A stretch of DNA of 64,000 nucleotides from Tetradesmus obliquus. Taxonomy: Eukaryota; Chlorophyta; Chlorophyceae; Sphaeropleales; Scenedesmaceae. The notes below the pieces were generated by a model. It was not told the origin of the DNA and made no database searches. It worked only from the letters and a program-made list of their open reading frames with translations. The stretch covers positions 6,296,501 to 6,360,500 of the forward strand of contig CP126192.1 of NCBI GenBank assembly GCA_030272155.1. The letters run 5' to 3'. Numbering within the stretch: the stretch's first letter is position 1; each line of letters starts with the position of its first letter. Both the position numbers and the translations under genes were made by a program. Positions 35,825 to 47,054 of this stretch are shown piece after piece.

Positions 35825-38413
35825 TAGCAGGTGTGGGGTGTGTGGGGTGCATTGCATTGTATGAGTGATAGTGTGTACAGTGCTAGCACCTGGCTGTGGC
35901 AGGCTCTGCAGGGCGGCAGCCGCAAACACTGCTGAAGTAGCGCTTGCAGTGCGGGGGTTTGGTGGCAGGCGCTCGCTTGCAGCAAGCTGGGCGCTTGCAC
36001 CTTGTTGCAGTGAATTTACAGCCGGGCCCGCATCACTGTGATACGGCAGGCGGGATTGCGTTGATTGTATAACAGTGACTGGCGTGGTTGTGTTTGAGGT
36101 TAATACACTTAACTCTATGTATTTGCACAATCATATATGTGGATGTGATACTGTTCACAAACATTTCACATAAGCAGAACCAAAACTGTCATAGCCGATC
36201 ATAATAACATCATCCAGTTACATGACGTTCGTGCAAGATACTCACCACATGCAACTCACCATACAATGTACGCGAGATTATTTCACACCTACACGTTACA
36301 CCTTACATTTTGCCTGTACTGACGCACTCATGAACTAGGAGTTACTGTTATATAATAAGGAACTAACACATGCCTATACTGTCAGGGGAAGAGTAGGTGC
36401 TCATACACCAAGGAGGTATCCTCAATGCATATAACACATCCCATACGATCACTCGCACTTGACGATGGGGAGCGCTGAGCGCCCGTCGTCTGATATAGGA
36501 CGACAAAATTCACAACAGGCCATACATGGTCACTAGGACAGTCAACTTTGAATGACAGTAGTACGAAACGGTAAAGCAGGCATACACACTCCCCCATTAC
36601 ATGCAATTTACACTACTGCCACTCCTGCTTCTTGCGAGGAAAACTTCAACTTCAATCTGAGCTACGGTGTCAACCAAGTGGAGTCACTGACAAGGTGTCA
36701 CTACCCAGGCTACCAAGGACTACAAGAGGATCGAAGGCTGTCAGTGCCGTTGCCCCCGAAGGGCATCGTGGCTCTTCGGGACGGCGCTGACCAGGTGTTG
36801 TTATGATTGAAGGTAACACTAGACGACATAGGAGCAGAAGCAGGAGCTGCACATGCTAATCTGAGGTTCAGCAGCCATGGTGGCCTTTCGGGGGACCACT
36901 TCTTGCCATGTGAGTGCGCATTATGTTGCATGATGCTTATGCTTGTAATGAATGCAATTCGGCAACTTTCTTTATAGTGCATGGTCTACGCGTGTAGCTC
37001 CTGCCTAGCTGCATTGCTACAGATCGCCAGGCATCCACTTGATTCTGCCTTGGTGTAACATGCTGCTTGTTCTCAAGGTGTAGGCAGTGACTTGCTTGCA
37101 CGTTGTACCAATTGAATACTGCAGTGGCCGTGCATGGAGGTGCGTTTAGCCTTGCTGGGTTTGCAGTGCTGCTCGGCCTTTGCTGATGTGCTCTTCGTTT
37201 GCGAACGAATTGATCAAATTCTTGATGATTGACCTGCTTGCACGTTATCACCCTTTAATAGTGCCTTCTGGGCTTCCGTCAGTGGGTTCTTCGTGTCATT
37301 GATGCAGCCTAGGCGTTGGAAATTCACCTGGGTGTTCACTCCCGCACAAATTGTGCGGACGACATACAGCACCCCGGCTCTGCATCTCATGCGCATGGCC
37401 AGGGGCTTCTGAGCTGGACTGTGAACGTAAAGTTTAGTGCACGGCTCGGCAGCACGGAGACTTCCCGGAGGGAGTCCAAGGTTTTCTCGCTCGGAAGCTT
37501 GCCCCCAGTACTTGCGAAGTAGGTGTAAGTCCTGCGACCACAGTGCGTGGCAATGCTCTCTGCTAAGCGTGCATCAGCACGCATGACATGTGACCCTGCT
37601 GATGTGCACTGCATTGAGTATGTTACCTCACACACCAGCAGCCAGCCACTCTGCTGTCACACCCCTGCATACCCTGCTGTGTGTCCCCTGCCCTGCCCCT
37701 GCCCTATCTACCCTTAACATGCGTGGCGATGATGCATGGATGCAACACCATAGTACTGCTGACGCCATCCGTGCCCAGATATGTTGCAGACCTACACTAA
37801 TCAATCAACCCAACCTGCGCCGCTGCCAGATCGAAAGTGGGCACATGGCCAACCAAGAGCAATGTCAGGTGCGAGAGACTAATCTCTCATCATGGCATGC
37901 TGTAGCAGCCAGGACACCTAGCACCCCAAGCTGCATTTATGCACAGCCCTTGGCTGCAAGTAGCGCCACATGTGCGCACATCATATGCTGCATCAACGAC
38001 AGCCTGGTTTGCATGCACCCCAAACAGCCCAGTACACATCCGCAGCCTTAACAGCTGCCTGATCACGAGTATGACAGGTCACGAAAGGAATTCAACACCG
38101 TGGGCCGATCGCCTAACAATGCTTTAAAGCACATGATCACGAAGGCTATTCAGCATCCTGCTTCACCATTCCACGCCAACTGCTAACAACCCACGCATCA
38201 CTCAGCCAGCTTTCGACCATGCGTGCGCATGCCAGGCTGTTGCAGCAGCAGCCCTAAACAGCAACAGCAAGCTGAGCACATCCAATGCATTGCTCAGCTC
38301 GCATCACTGTGCATGTGAGTGCACGTGTGGATGCACCCGATAGCACCAGGCTATCGCACCTGTACACATCACTTTATGCGGTGGATGCTGCCCGGTACTG
38401 GTCACAACACAAT
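35825..38413. other. Intergenic region with an A/T-rich island
   Basis: About 2.6 kb between the GLG1 copy 2 stop and the Kazal-protein stop; the two genes converge here. From about 36,060 to 36,560 base composition shifts clearly towards A and T compared with the rest of the window. An 84-codon open frame at 36552-36806 has no recognisable domain. The remainder to 38.4 kb is A/C-rich on the plus strand, fitting a 3' flank of the minus-strand gene. No confident gene. Confidence 0.4.
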
Positions 38414-39939
38414 TTACAGCAGCAGCATGGCACGGCGGCTACGCTGCCTCCTCCTGCCCTGCTGCTGGCTGCCTGCTGCCTCGGCAGCATCACTATCACC
38501 ATCATCATCGCCCATGCTGCCTGAGGCTGTGCTGTTTGCTGCGTTTGCGTTTGATGCAGTGGCATTTGCCGTGCTGTTTGCAGAGAGCATGGGAGTATCC
38601 ATTGCACCATCAGCTGCTGTGGCATTGGCCATGGTAGCATTGGCCATGGTAGCGTTAGCCATGGTCATGGTAGCGTTGACCATGGTCGTGTTAGTTGCAG
38701 CAGTGGTGTTTGCGGAAGCAGCACGCACAGTTGGGGCAGCAATGTTGGCCCTGGCTGCACTCCCAGCCTCACGCAGAGTCTCACCAATCCTCTGCACAAC
38801 ATCACCGAATCCACGCACTGAAACATCCAATTGATCCAGGATTGGTGTGTCGCGTGCACCACCAAGCGCAAGCACAGGGCGTGCAGCATCAAGCGCCGCC
38901 GTTGCGTTGACCATGGTGCCGTTCAGAGCATTGGCTAGCATGCCGGTGCTGTTCCTTGCAGCCTCCTCAAGGGTGGTCAGCACTCCGCCCAGCACAGGGG
39001 CTGGGGCTGCGGCAGTAGCGTTGCCGGCGTCAGCGCTGCGGAAGAGGCCACCTGTAGTACGTAGGAAGTGTAACAGCAAGCACGGACGTGTAACAGCAGG
39101 CACGGCAAGGGTATAGACAAGTAATCATCAGCATCCTGGCCTGGCGGCTGACCTGCAGAGGTCCAGGTGTGACACGTAGTTGTGCTGCATGCCATGCTGG
39201 CTGTGTGTAAGGCTGAACGAATTGCATTGCTCCAAGGCAGTTCCACCGGACAGCAGTTCATTCCAGACCTTGAAAACCACCCTAACTGGTGCCAGCTTGC
39301 ACTGCATCAAGGTAATATCTTCTAACATCGAAGATAAACATTTTATCACTCACCAGAAATGGCGCCTTCAGATCCAGGGGTGGCGGCAGTGGCAGACGCG
39401 GACGCGCGGCGTGCAGCGGCTGCACCCTCTGCATTCTTCAGCACCTGGTCCAGGCCCCCACTGAGCTGCGCCACAAAGCCAGCAGTCTCCTCACGGGTGG
39501 TGGACTCGCGCGCTGAGGCCATCAGTGCAGCCAGGATGCGGCTGGTGCGGTCGGCGTTCCTGCAGCAGAAGCGTGTGCAAGTGTTTGCAGGGGCAGATGC
39601 AAAGCGGTTGTGGTTTTGTCAGCAAGCAGGTGCAGCGCACAGCAGTGATGCCTTGATCTTGCAAGCAGGATTCTGGACTCTATCAGCTATGCACAGCAAC
39701 TGACAGAGCATGCAGCCGCTGTCAGGGCTATTTGAGCTGGACAACAAACATCAGCAATGTCACCAGAAAAACAGCCAGCGGCAGTCGCCAAGAACACCTG
39801 TTATGTAAAAAAAACCGCGGCACCGCTCACCTGCTGTACACAGCAGGCGTTGCATCAGGGCTGCCAGTGTTGAGCCAGCTAGGCAGGCTTGGGTCCTGGG
39901 CAGTGTTCAGCCTAACCGTTGAGCGCCGCTCAGGCTGGC

Positions 39940-39983
<44 letters not shown>

Positions 39984-42587
39984 GCCGCGCCAGCAGTGCT
40001 GTTTTCCACAGCGTCCCGCACGCGGGCAATCACAGTGATGGGGTTGGTGAGGTTGGGCAGGTTGGCCATCAAGCCGCCAACCCTTGTCACATTCATCGCC
40101 TCTGCAAGCATGCCTGCAATCGGCATTGCTGCAGTGGCGGAGTTGGCAGCAGGGCCATCTTGGGCCTGCACGGTGGCTGGGGCGCTGCTGTTGGCTTCCA
40201 GGGATGCTGCTGCGGCCTTGTCGCTTGCTCCGATGTTTGCAGCGCGCATCGCCTTCACAAAGCCCTGGCTGAGGTCGAGGGCGTCCTGCGTGGTGCGGAA
40301 CAGGCAGCAGCGGAGAAAAGGGCAGCAGTGTGATCCACCTGCGCCAGTACGCTGTGCGTTGTCTGCATCTGCAATCAACATGCCCTGCAGCTGCACTGTG
40401 TTGAATATAGCCTTTGTAGCATGTTTGCATATGGACTGCAGCGATCGACCTCATGAGTGCAATATGTGCACAGCAACAAGGTGAGTACAAGTACATGTGA
40501 CAAAGGCTAGACCAGTTGGGCTGAGCCCTCAGCCATTTGCATGGCTGATGCATGTGCAGATGCAGCCATAGCCTCTTTGGTGCATCATCTGCATCATCAT
40601 CGTGATAGTTGCAGAGCATATCATTCCTGTCAGACCCCAGACAGGTACCCCAAGGCACGGTGTACAACGATGCCTATCGTCCGCACCTGTGTGTCGTCTG
40701 CGTCATCATCATAGTAGTAGTAGAACATCTGTGCGTCCTCGTCAGCCTCCTTGGGCGCAGGCACGCCACCATCAAACGCCACCGGCTGAGCAGCAGCAGA
40801 CTTGAACAGCGCGTTGTCGTAGACCAGCACTGAGCCGTCACCGCCAGGCAGCAGGCCTTGGCGCACCAGAGGAGGCAGTGAGGAGCAGGGCACCGCCTTT
40901 TTGACGTACTGCAGGCGGCAAGGAGAATGTTTTGGTAAGCAGCGCAGGGGCAGGAACAGGCTGATTAAAGATGGGTTTTTGAGCAATCCAGCAAGCCGAA
41001 AGGCGCAGAGTAGGCCAACAGAGGTGCTGCTTGACTTTTGCTCACCACAGCTGCAGTGTGGTGCCACAACCTGATGAGTGACCAAGCACCTCCCTGCTGG
41101 TGTTATGCGGCTGTTTGATGGCAGCATGCAACCTCCGTGTGATAGTCCAGAGCAAGCATTCAAAGCGAAAATTTTAGTTGATGCCGCAACCATGAATGTC
41201 TACACAAGTACCAGCCCCGCTGCTCACCTGACAATCAGCGCTGCAGGGGTTAGGGTACTGCACGCGTGTGGCAGCGTCACACACGGGGTCATAGTTGTCA
41301 TCACACCAGCAGCCAGCCTTCCAGCGGATGGGGCCCCTTGTAGTCTTGCTGGAGATAGCCAGGCCCTCGCTGCTGCTGCTGCTGTCAGCAGCAGGCGCTG
41401 GCGCTGCCACAAACTCCTGCAGCCATGCACTGGCCCCTGTTGTCATCTCACACACGACGTTGTCAGCAGATGCGTTGACGCCGGCTGAGTTTGCGGCTGC
41501 TGCCAGCGCGCAGCTCGCATCACGCACGAGGTCTGCCCATGCTGGCAGCGCTGCCTGGGCAGTGCCGTTGTTTGCGCTTGCGGCTGTGCTGTTGGAGCTA
41601 GCTGGCGGCTGAGTTAGGCACTGCGTGACTGTCCTGACATCTGGCACACACACATCCATGCTGGTGAGCTGGCCGATCTTCAGGTCGGTGTTCTCAAGAA
41701 CTTGCAGTGAGAACTCGCGCATGCAGCTGCTCAGTGTAGCAGACAGAGTTGTGGCTGCAGTGGCGGTGTACATCTCAGTGGTGAGGATGGTGCTTGACTT
41801 TGCGAGGCGGGGTGCCACTGCGTTGACCAGTGCGCAGTGGCAGGGCCCGCAGGGAGGTGCGGGTGAGGCAGGGCTGCTGCTGGCTGTGGGTTGTTTGCAG
41901 GACGCGTGACAGGTGGCAGATGACAGATAACAGCAGCAGCAGCGGCAGCGGCAGTGGCAGCGCGTCAGTTGCAGGGAAGAGGCAGCAGCACATAAAGGTG
42001 CATGCAACAGGTTTGATAGCAGCAGCCGCGTCAAGCTAAGCATGCACGGTTTGCCGGTTCACCCGCTGCAGTTGGCAACAGAAGTGATATGCAAGGTTGC
42101 TGCGTTACTGGCATAACACCGCCAGCAGCTATTGGTGCGTGCGCTGCTTCTGCACTTGTCATCTTCAAAACAGGTCACAGAGCTGCTAAAGCTTGCTGTC
42201 CATCAAGCTGGCTGCCGCTGCACCAACAGCTGCAGATGCTGCATACAGAGCAACTGCGCATGTTCCGGCAGTTCTGCCAGCAGCTTGCGCTGGCCAAGCT
42301 GTCACAACTCCAGCTAGAGTTCTTACACAGCAACAGTGCAAGTGCAAGCACAAAGCCATCAATTTGACTGAAGTCAAACACAACAGCGAAGTGTTAGCTG
42401 TGAACTCACTGCATGCCTTGATGACATTCCCCCAGAGTGTTTGCTGGATCTGGGGCGATCCAATGTCGTCTGCTGTCAGGCTAGGGCAGGTAGCAGCTTG
42501 TGCTGCTGCACCATGCGCAAAGCTGACGGCTGCTGCTGCCACCAGCAGGCAAGCGTATATGCACTTCTTTCTCGCCGCTCCTTTCAT
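38414..42587 (-). CDS. Secreted Asn/Ala/Thr-rich glycoprotein with Kazal-like domain
   Basis: Six exons in my model: 42410-42587, 41228-41883, 40687-40908, 39831-40285, 39354-39559 and 38414-39051, about 784 aa with consistent phases. Residues 1-30 are a signal peptide (CIYACLLVAAAAVSFAHGAAA). Residues about 250-277 read CWCDDNYDPVCDAATRVQY followed by PNPCSADC, which matches the Kazal serine-protease-inhibitor spacing (CxC...PVC...Y.N.C...C). Exon 3 ends in an acidic tyrosine patch (YYYYDDDADD). Later exons carry a poly-Ala run and many potential N-glycosylation sequons, including repeated MANAT units near the end. The protein ends in a very basic stretch (GRRRQRSRRAMLLL). It is probably extracellular or cell-wall associated. 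I cannot tell whether the Kazal-like fold still inhibits a protease. The acceptor at 41883 is the weakest junction. Confidence 0.75.
39943..39981. repeat. (CAG)13 microsatellite, poly-Ala in the Kazal protein
   Basis: Thirteen CAG units on the plus strand. On the minus strand they are read in the GCT frame, giving part of the poly-Ala run after ENSTAG. Confidence 0.85.
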
Positions 42588-45500
42588 GGCTGTTCGCAGA
42601 GGCAGACGGCTGCGTTTGAACGTCTATCAAGCCGTGTGACGCTGGCGCTACAAGTGCCCAGAAAGGGCTCCTGTATGCCTTGAGAAAGGATTCAAGCAGA
42701 CTGTTGCGGGCGACTACAAGCCAGGCGCTGCTCAACGTGTGTAAACTGCACTGTACAGCACCAAGGCATGTGCGCTCCGTATGCCGAGAGACTGCAGAAT
42801 GCTTCAGAATCGTTCTCCGTCGAGAAGCGTCAGACAAGCGCTACTGGACAAGAATACATGCCTCTGCCAAAGATCAGGACCCCCGACTGATGTCCCCTTG
42901 GACGACCCAAGAGTGGCGCCAGGCTGAACCTTGAATTCTATGCTTGCCAATTAGAAACCATTGCACTGAAAATAAAGAACAAAATGTTTGGAAGTAACGT
43001 ATTTGGTGCTGAAATCGCTGCTTTCTTAGCCGATCAGCAGACTGCCGGTCAACCGGGCCGGGGGCATCGCCCTATGTTATTGCAGGGTGTGGTAGGCACG
43101 GCGCGCTGCGTGAAATCGCGAGTGAAGTATCGCACAGTTGTACCTGGAAACAGCTCCAATACAAAGCAGTTGCGGCACGTGGACATTCTGTCAGCACAGG
43201 TCCACATTGTGTTACTGGCAGCACTGCTGTCACGGCTGAGTAGATACAGGATGTGCCCTACCGCGTCAAGGGCAGCAAACACGACGACAACAGACCTCTT
43301 TTTTGAGACCATGTACAAGAAGACGTGCTGTGTTACTTCAAGAGCCACAGCAAAAACATGCACACAACCCTCTGCCTGCACAAGGGGCTTCTGCAAGCAA
43401 TGCTCTTGCATTGCATGTTGCGCTCATGGTTGTGGTTTGGTCATCGACCAAAACCAAGCACAGACCAGCAGCATACAGTCCCTGGCTGCTCAAAACAAAC
43501 ACATCAGCAAGCTGATGAATGATCAACAGTGTCAGCTGCACATTGCATGTACCATGCTGCTGCCTGCAAGCTGTGGGTCTCACTGCAGCAGGTGGCACCC
43601 CAGCTGCAGCAGCATCAAGCATACACCCCCTGTGGCCACAGGCGCCTGTGCAGTGGCACTGCCAACATCATGATAGGCATGAAAGGCAGCAGCAATACGC
43701 CAGGCCATGTCACATGGCTGGACTAGATTGCCAAGAGCCACCAACCCCATGTTGCAGGGTGGAATGCAATAAGGCAGCACTGCGGGCCGTCCAAGGCCAG
43801 CTGAAGCAGGCACATGTGCAAGCCACACAGCACCTCTTTCATTGCAGCGCACTCTCAAACAAATGCAAGAACAGTGAACACGCCATACACACACACTCTG
43901 TCAGACAAGGCGCGTCCACAAGATGAGTATCTATTGTACAACATGCCGTAGGGCCGTGGCAACTTCTGTCAATCATTCACATAAACGCAAGTGCATGAGA
44001 GCAATGCTAGCATTGTACACATCAACATGTATAGTTGTTAGCTGCAGCGAGCAGTAGGAGCCCGCGGCAGCGTAATTGGGTAAACTGCAACCTGTAACCA
44101 GCCACGTGGGCTGTCATACCCATATATAACAGGGTACATAACACCTTAGCGGGGTCTCACAATGCTGCAACGCCGTGTGGTGTGCGGCTTCTGTTGTGAA
44201 CACCCCACAATACCAACTAGCAGGGTTGGCAGCTGCAGCGATCGTCATCCACCCATAAGCAGCAACACACAGCATTCCCTGCAAATGTTCTGACGCAGCC
44301 CGACTGGAAAACAGCTGCCCATGCACACCCCTTTCTCCCTGAAAACGGTTTTGTACACACCAACTACCCTCCATCCATGACAAAGCCCCTCCATGCATGC
44401 CACCGCTGTTACTTCAGCGGAGCACGGAATGCGCGTACCAATTCTCCACCTCAGATGGCAAGTCTGCTGTGCAAACTGGCATCACATGCATATGCTTGCC
44501 ACGCTGCCGCACATGCATCATGTGTTTGTTTTGCCGGTCAGCATCACCTGCTTGCTGGACACCAGCATGCCATAGCACGTGTGAGTAAGGTGGCAGTACG
44601 CCCCACAGCCACGCCATAACCCAGCTGCAGGACTTTGCTAGCACGCACAGCAGCAACAGCACTCCCAAGCTTTTGCATGCACCAAAAGTCCAGCCTGCGC
44701 AAGTATGCAGCATTTACTGCAATACACCGCAGGCAGCCAAAAGATGCCTCCTTACACCAACATGCACATTGCAGTCCCTGCACCTGCGCTGTTGTAAGTC
44801 TGCACTGTGTTTGCACAACATGAAAGACGTGCAGTGAGTTCCAGTGCTGTTGCAGCTGTTGCTCAGGGTTCCATGTCCTCTTGTGATACTGGGACGGTAC
44901 AGCACACCAGCAGCAAGCCACCAACAGCAAGCCACCTCACAACCCCAGAGCAACACCCTGTGTGCAACATAATGAGTGTCGTCCCACCAAATGCGTTCAC
45001 CGGCAACACCACCTTGCCGCTGCGCCTTCTGGCCAAGACACATCTTAGACAAGCAGCAGCGCACGACAGCACATGCTGCTGCACAACGACGCAACAGCCC
45101 GCATCAGCCTACCTTTTCCTGTCATGTCGTGCCAGCAAGAGTGCCAGATCCTGCTGATTCCCACGTTTAAACATACAGTATCTGTGCGGTCCAGCTCAAC
45201 CAGTAGTGCACAGGGGTGCAAAAACAAGCACAGCACGCCTGCATGTCATCCAAGCCAGGCCTGACGCCAGGCTGCAAGCATGCGAGATATCTGCAGCTGC
45301 ATACAAAAAGGCCACAGAAAGACGGCAGGATGCGACGCGGTAAACGACGCGCATCACTTGATGCCAGGGCACGCTGGAGCAGCAGACTCCGCAGCTGCTG
45401 CATGTTCAGCACCACCGCTGAGGCTGCAACCTTGCAGTCGGACAGCAGCTGCTGCAAACTACGCAGGGGATCAACAGCAACTACAGCCACAGCGCAGTAC

Positions 45501-46318
45501 CGAGCACCAGCATGTGAGAGTGCTGCATTCAACGTGCCTGGGGCTGGGTAACAACTTGTCAACGGACCGTCACAGCAGTGGCTGTCGCAACATCCGGCAC
45601 GCCAAAACTGCTGCAATTTCAGCTGGTGCACAAAAAGAAGAGTGTTTCTGCTGCACGCCCACAGCAGCAGTGCTGCAAAGGTGTGTTCAGGGTGGCCCCA
45701 CGCGCATGTGCACATGCGGCAGCACAAGCAAAGCAGTCGAGCTGCGCAGTGCAGCGTTGCAGTGCAGCATAGCACACGCAGTCCCCGCTGTCAAGGCCAG
45801 ACACAACTTCAATCCATTCTATTGAGTTTGCTGCTGCATCATCCAACAGCCAAACAAAATATCACCAATGTGATCTATCCAACAACCTCAACTTGCAATC
45901 CTTTTGGTCAGCCGAGGGTTGTGACACGCAAGCCAGGTTCTCCGCGCGGCAGCAGTTGCCAGCAAGACAAATTCGCCCAGTACTGGCCAGACAACAAAGA
46001 TCAGCCACGACTGGCCCGCTGTTCCAACAAAATCTCTTCCACTTACTCCACTACAAGTGCCAGCCACATGACAACCTTCATATGCTTTCAGACAACCCAG
46101 GACAACAAAAAACACCCACCTACAATCCCGCAGCAGCAGATGCGACATGCCGTGGGGACAACTGCCTTCACAGCATTCAACAAGTTTGAGATGCAGGGCC
46201 GTTGGCAGCTTGTATTCATACTGCAACTGTTCCACAGCACAAGAAAATTACGCGGCAACTCACACCAAAACACGCACATACACACACCAAGCCCACACAG
46301 CAGCTGTGCACAGATGCA
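42588..46318. other. Gene-poor region, A/C-rich on the plus strand
   Basis: The part next to 42588 should be the promoter of the Kazal-protein gene. From about 43.3 to 46.3 kb the plus strand is rich in A and C, like 2.4-6.1 kb, and it lies immediately downstream of a minus-strand gene (stop at 46319). It may therefore be a long 3' untranslated or noncoding transcript from the minus strand. Open frames at 42984-43673 (+) and 43049-43411 (-) have no domain I can name. No coding gene is supported. Confidence 0.4.
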
Positions 46319-47016
46319 TCACTCAAGCACAGCGGCAATGCTGCTGCTGCGCCCAGCAATGCCGCTGCCAGCATCCCTCAGCAGCCGCTTTGTGGATGCC
46401 CACCAGCTGCCACCCCTGCTGCTGCTGCCACGACTGCCATCAGCAGCAGCAGAGGCACCGATGCCCACACCAGGCTGCTGCTGCTGCCGCTGTGCCAGCA
46501 GCTGCTGCTGCTGGTGCCGCCTCCGCTGCTTCTCAGAGAAGAAGCCGCGCCCTTCCCCGCCAGCGCCCCACCACTCAATCTTCGGGCAGCGGCTGATGCT
46601 GCTGCTGGTGCTCCAGGCAGCCCAGCTCATGTTGCTGCCGCTGTCCATACTCATGCAGCTTGCTGCACGTGCCATGCTGCTGCTGTTGTGTGCTGGACCC
46701 TGCGGGGACTGCAGCGCCAGTTCAGCAGCGTACTCGGGAGAGAACCACGCCGCCACACGGCCAGAGCCATAGTCGGCATATCTGGCGCTGCTGCTGCTGC
46801 TGCTGTTGGCGTTGATGCAGGCAGCAGCACCAGCAGCAGCAGCACTGTCAGCAGGCGTACCCTCCTGGTCAACCAGCATACGCTGCTGCTGCTGCTGCTT
46901 CTCAGGTGTAGCTAGCACAGAGCCGCCGCTGCCGCCGCTGCCAGCTGCAGCTGCTGCAGGCAGTGGCGGCTTCCCCAGAAGCTGCTGATCTGCACCTCTG
47001 TGCCCACATGCATCTG

Positions 47017-47054
<38 letters not shown>

